64,000 nt of DNA, from assembly GCA_016714785.1 (NCBI GenBank), contig JADKCC010000018.1:62001-126000 (forward strand), read 5' to 3'. Made by a program: the position numbers and the translations under genes. Positions 61,758 through 64,000 of this stretch are shown piece after piece (the first letter of the stretch is position 1; every line of letters starts with the position of its first letter). The stretch is from Saprospiraceae bacterium (GTDB taxonomy: Bacteria > Bacteroidota > Bacteroidia > Chitinophagales > Saprospiraceae). The notes under the pieces are model-generated. The model did not search any database, was not told where the DNA came from, and saw only the letters and a program-made list of their open reading frames with translations.

Positions 61758-64000
61758 CTATTCTGGCTCAAAACCTAGAACAATATTGAATTTGCCATAT
61801 CCATTGTTACCTGTGAGCACTTTGTCAAATCCCCAGCCGTAATCAAATCCCAAAAGACCAAACATAGGAAGGAAGACTCTAGCTCCAAAACCAGCGGATC
61901 TTTTTAGATCAAAAGGATTGTAATCATTAAAGCTTTTGTAAGCATTACCACCTTGTACCCAACTGGTGACAAATATTGTAGAGTTGGGATTGAGCGAGAG
62001 TGGATATCTCATTTCTAATGTAAATTTATTGAATATCGGAGCGCCTTCAAAACCGCCACTAGATGTTCGGTCACCATTTCCGGTAATGTCTGTATTTTCG
62101 TATCCTCTTAGTGCTAATATTTCTTTACCTTGGAGACCTGCATTCTGATTGTTGATACCATCACCACCCAATTCGTATCGCTCAAATGGCGAGATGCCGA
62201 TTTCATTATTGTAAGCACCCAAAATACCGATCTTGGCTGTTGCAGCAAATACCAACTTGTCAAAAATATTATAATACCACTCTGATGTAACTCTCCATTT
62301 ATGATATTCAAGCCATTTAAAGGTATTGGCTTCTTTCAATTCATTTATTTTGGCGTCAATATCTGCTTGCGTTAGCGGCATTGCAGGCCCTTTTTCAAAC
62401 TCCAATTCTTTTATAATTTCTTGTCTCTGAGCTTCCGTAGGTGTAAATACCGCATTTTTTCTGAATAAAGAATAGGGTGGTGTCACCTGTATAGCCAATG
62501 AAACTTTGGAGCCACGTCTAGGGAATAGCGGATCGCTGATGCTGCTTCTTGTAAAAAGTCTGCTTGATACTGAAGTTATTGAACTTACCTTTGGTAATAG
62601 CAAATCCACCTGATCTAAAGTTGTCCAAATTGATCTGTTCTATATTTAGTGTAGTATTAGACGAGAAGAAGTCATCAGGCCATTTTAATTGTGATCCAAG
62701 TCCAATAAAGCCTCTAGTGATTTTAAGCTTACCTGATCCCTGCAAAGAATAGTCAAAAGCAGTCTGTACAGCACCGATTGTAAATGATCTAGGTTTTTTG
62801 CCTCCAAGCCACGGTTCCGTAAATGAAAAATTGTAAGATTTGAAAAATCGGCTATTGGATTGTAATCTAATTGAAAGCTTTTGGCCATCACCTTGTGGTA
62901 AAGGGCTCCATGTAGATCTATCTTTTACATTAGCCAATGAAAAATTATTGAATACTACTCCCAATGTACCAATTAGACCTGAAAAACCGCCATAACCTGC
63001 AGATAATTCGAGCTGATCAGAAGGTTTTTCTTCCAGTTGATATTCTATATTTACTGTACCTCTAGCTTGATTGACTGGATTTTCGATTCCCAAAGACTCA
63101 GGATTAAAATATCCAAGGTTGATGATTTCTCTTTGAGACCTAATGATGTCTGATCGACTGAATTTTGCACCAGGCCTAGTTCTGATTTCTCTCCTTACGA
63201 TGTGCTCATTGGTTCTGTCATTGCCTTTGATGACGATATTATCAACTGTAAACTGTGGTCCCTCAAAGATCCTCATTTCTATATCTACAGAGTCCTTATC
63301 TACGGCTATTTCTACAGGTGTAATATCAAATGCCAAGTATCCGTCATCTAGATATAATGAAGATATATCTCTACCGTCCAAGCTGAATTTCAGTCTGTTT
63401 TGAAGTAATTTCTGGATTGTATATATCTCCTTTTGCAATACCGAGTATAGTATATAAATAATCATTGGTATAAAGGGTATTTCCTTTCCACTTGATATCA
63501 CGGAAGTAATGTCTATTGCCTTCATCTATCTTAATATTGACCATCACATTACCATCTTTATTGATATAGGTGGTATCCTGTGTGATAGACATATTCTTGA
63601 ACCCTTCTTTTTGATAGAATTTTGTTAAACTTTTGATGTCTTCTTGATATTCTTTTTCAATATATTTTGATTTTTTCAGTAGCGTTCCTTTTCTTTTGGT
63701 TTTGTCAAGTTGTTTCCGTAGTTTTCTAGAAGAAAAAGATTTATTGCCTTCAAAAACGATATCTTCAACCTTTACTCTATTCTTAGGGTCCACAATAAAT
63801 TCAAGTCTGACACTAGGGTTTTTACTTTCTTCTGCTATTTCGTTGACCTTTACAGTAACATTCAATTTTCCTTTTTCGATGTAAAATTCTTTAATTTTAG
63901 TTTTGGCAAGGTCTTTTTGGTCATCAGTAACAATGCCACCTTTGGTAAGGATGTTCTTTATTACATCATTAAGATCTTCTTGTTGTGAACTCTTAACACC
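61758..64000 (-). CDS. bamA: Outer membrane protein assembly factor BamA, 5' end outside window, two frameshifts
   Basis: Essential Omp85 beta-barrel insertase. Three consecutive frames make one protein open to the right edge. POTRA domains: VKVEDIVFEGNKSFSSRKLR, FRDIKWKGNTLYTNDYLYTI, IRTRPGAKFSRSDIIRSQRE and IINLGYFNPESL. Barrel: YGGFSGLIGTLGVVFNNFSL, PWLGGKKPRSF and the C-terminal GFGARVFLPMFGLLGFDYGW ending KFNIVLGFEPE with a terminal aromatic-type signal. Near 63418 one extra A (AAATT for AATT, restoring IYNPELLQNRLKF) and near 62560 one extra T (TTTTT, restoring KQTFTRSSISDPLF) break the frame. Because the gene is essential these are probably consensus errors. The N-terminus (signal peptide, POTRA1) is missing. 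Confidence 0.9.

Overview
The window is a low-GC chromosome segment of a Bacteroidota bacterium. The evidence is a GldB gliding lipoprotein, several secreted proteins ending in type IX secretion (T9SS) sorting domains, GSCFA and DUF4837 families, CcmB/CcmC cytochrome genes, Bacteroidota-type -7 elements (TAnnTTTG) before many operons, and no Shine-Dalgarno motif at the one start examined closely (rpoA). The overall flavour fits a gliding Saprospiraceae-like environmental lineage, but the sequence alone does not prove the family.

Layout. 1-9 kb: a partial GSCFA protein, a UvrD-like helicase and SNF2 ATPase pair, a remnant of an AAA ATPase, a DUF4837 lipoprotein, gldB and tatA. 9-20 kb: a large T9SS surface protein, then the operon ccmB-ccmC-ccmD-like-glutamate dehydrogenase, nadC plus a hypothetical gene, and carA-eno-ftsB-sucD. 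20.7-39.2 kb: the uninterrupted str-S10-spc-alpha supercluster on the minus strand, from rpsL to rplQ, including fusA, secY, map, infA, rpmJ and rpoA. 39.5-49 kb: an accessory region with a secreted endonuclease, 1.8 kb of repeat-rich non-coding DNA, a leucine-rich surface protein, an alpha/beta hydrolase and a decayed or frameshifted restriction-modification locus (controller-like HTH, C5 methyltransferase, two HNH nucleases). 49.8-57 kb: a three-gene plus-strand operon encoding a secreted TPR/MORN-repeat giant and two DUF3857/transglutaminase-fold proteins, the second without the catalytic triad. It is bracketed by two copies of a short duplicated coding fragment. 57-64 kb: a MORN-repeat lipoprotein with a TonB C-terminal domain, a T9SS carrier protein, and the outer-membrane assembly pair Skp/OmpH and BamA, the latter cut by the right edge.

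A recurring feature is single-base indels in homopolymers inside genes that must be functional (rpsH twice, rplE, rplX, bamA twice, the SNF2 tail). This points to residual consensus errors, probably long-read, so broken reading frames elsewhere, especially in the restriction-modification locus, cannot be read as biological decay without checking. I give reconstructed coordinates for these genes.

The best candidates for something undescribed are the MORN/active-transglutaminase/dead-transglutaminase operon with its neighbouring MORN-TonB lipoprotein, a MITE-like dispersed repeat family of about 150 bp, and a pair of hairpins with different stems but an identical nine-base loop.
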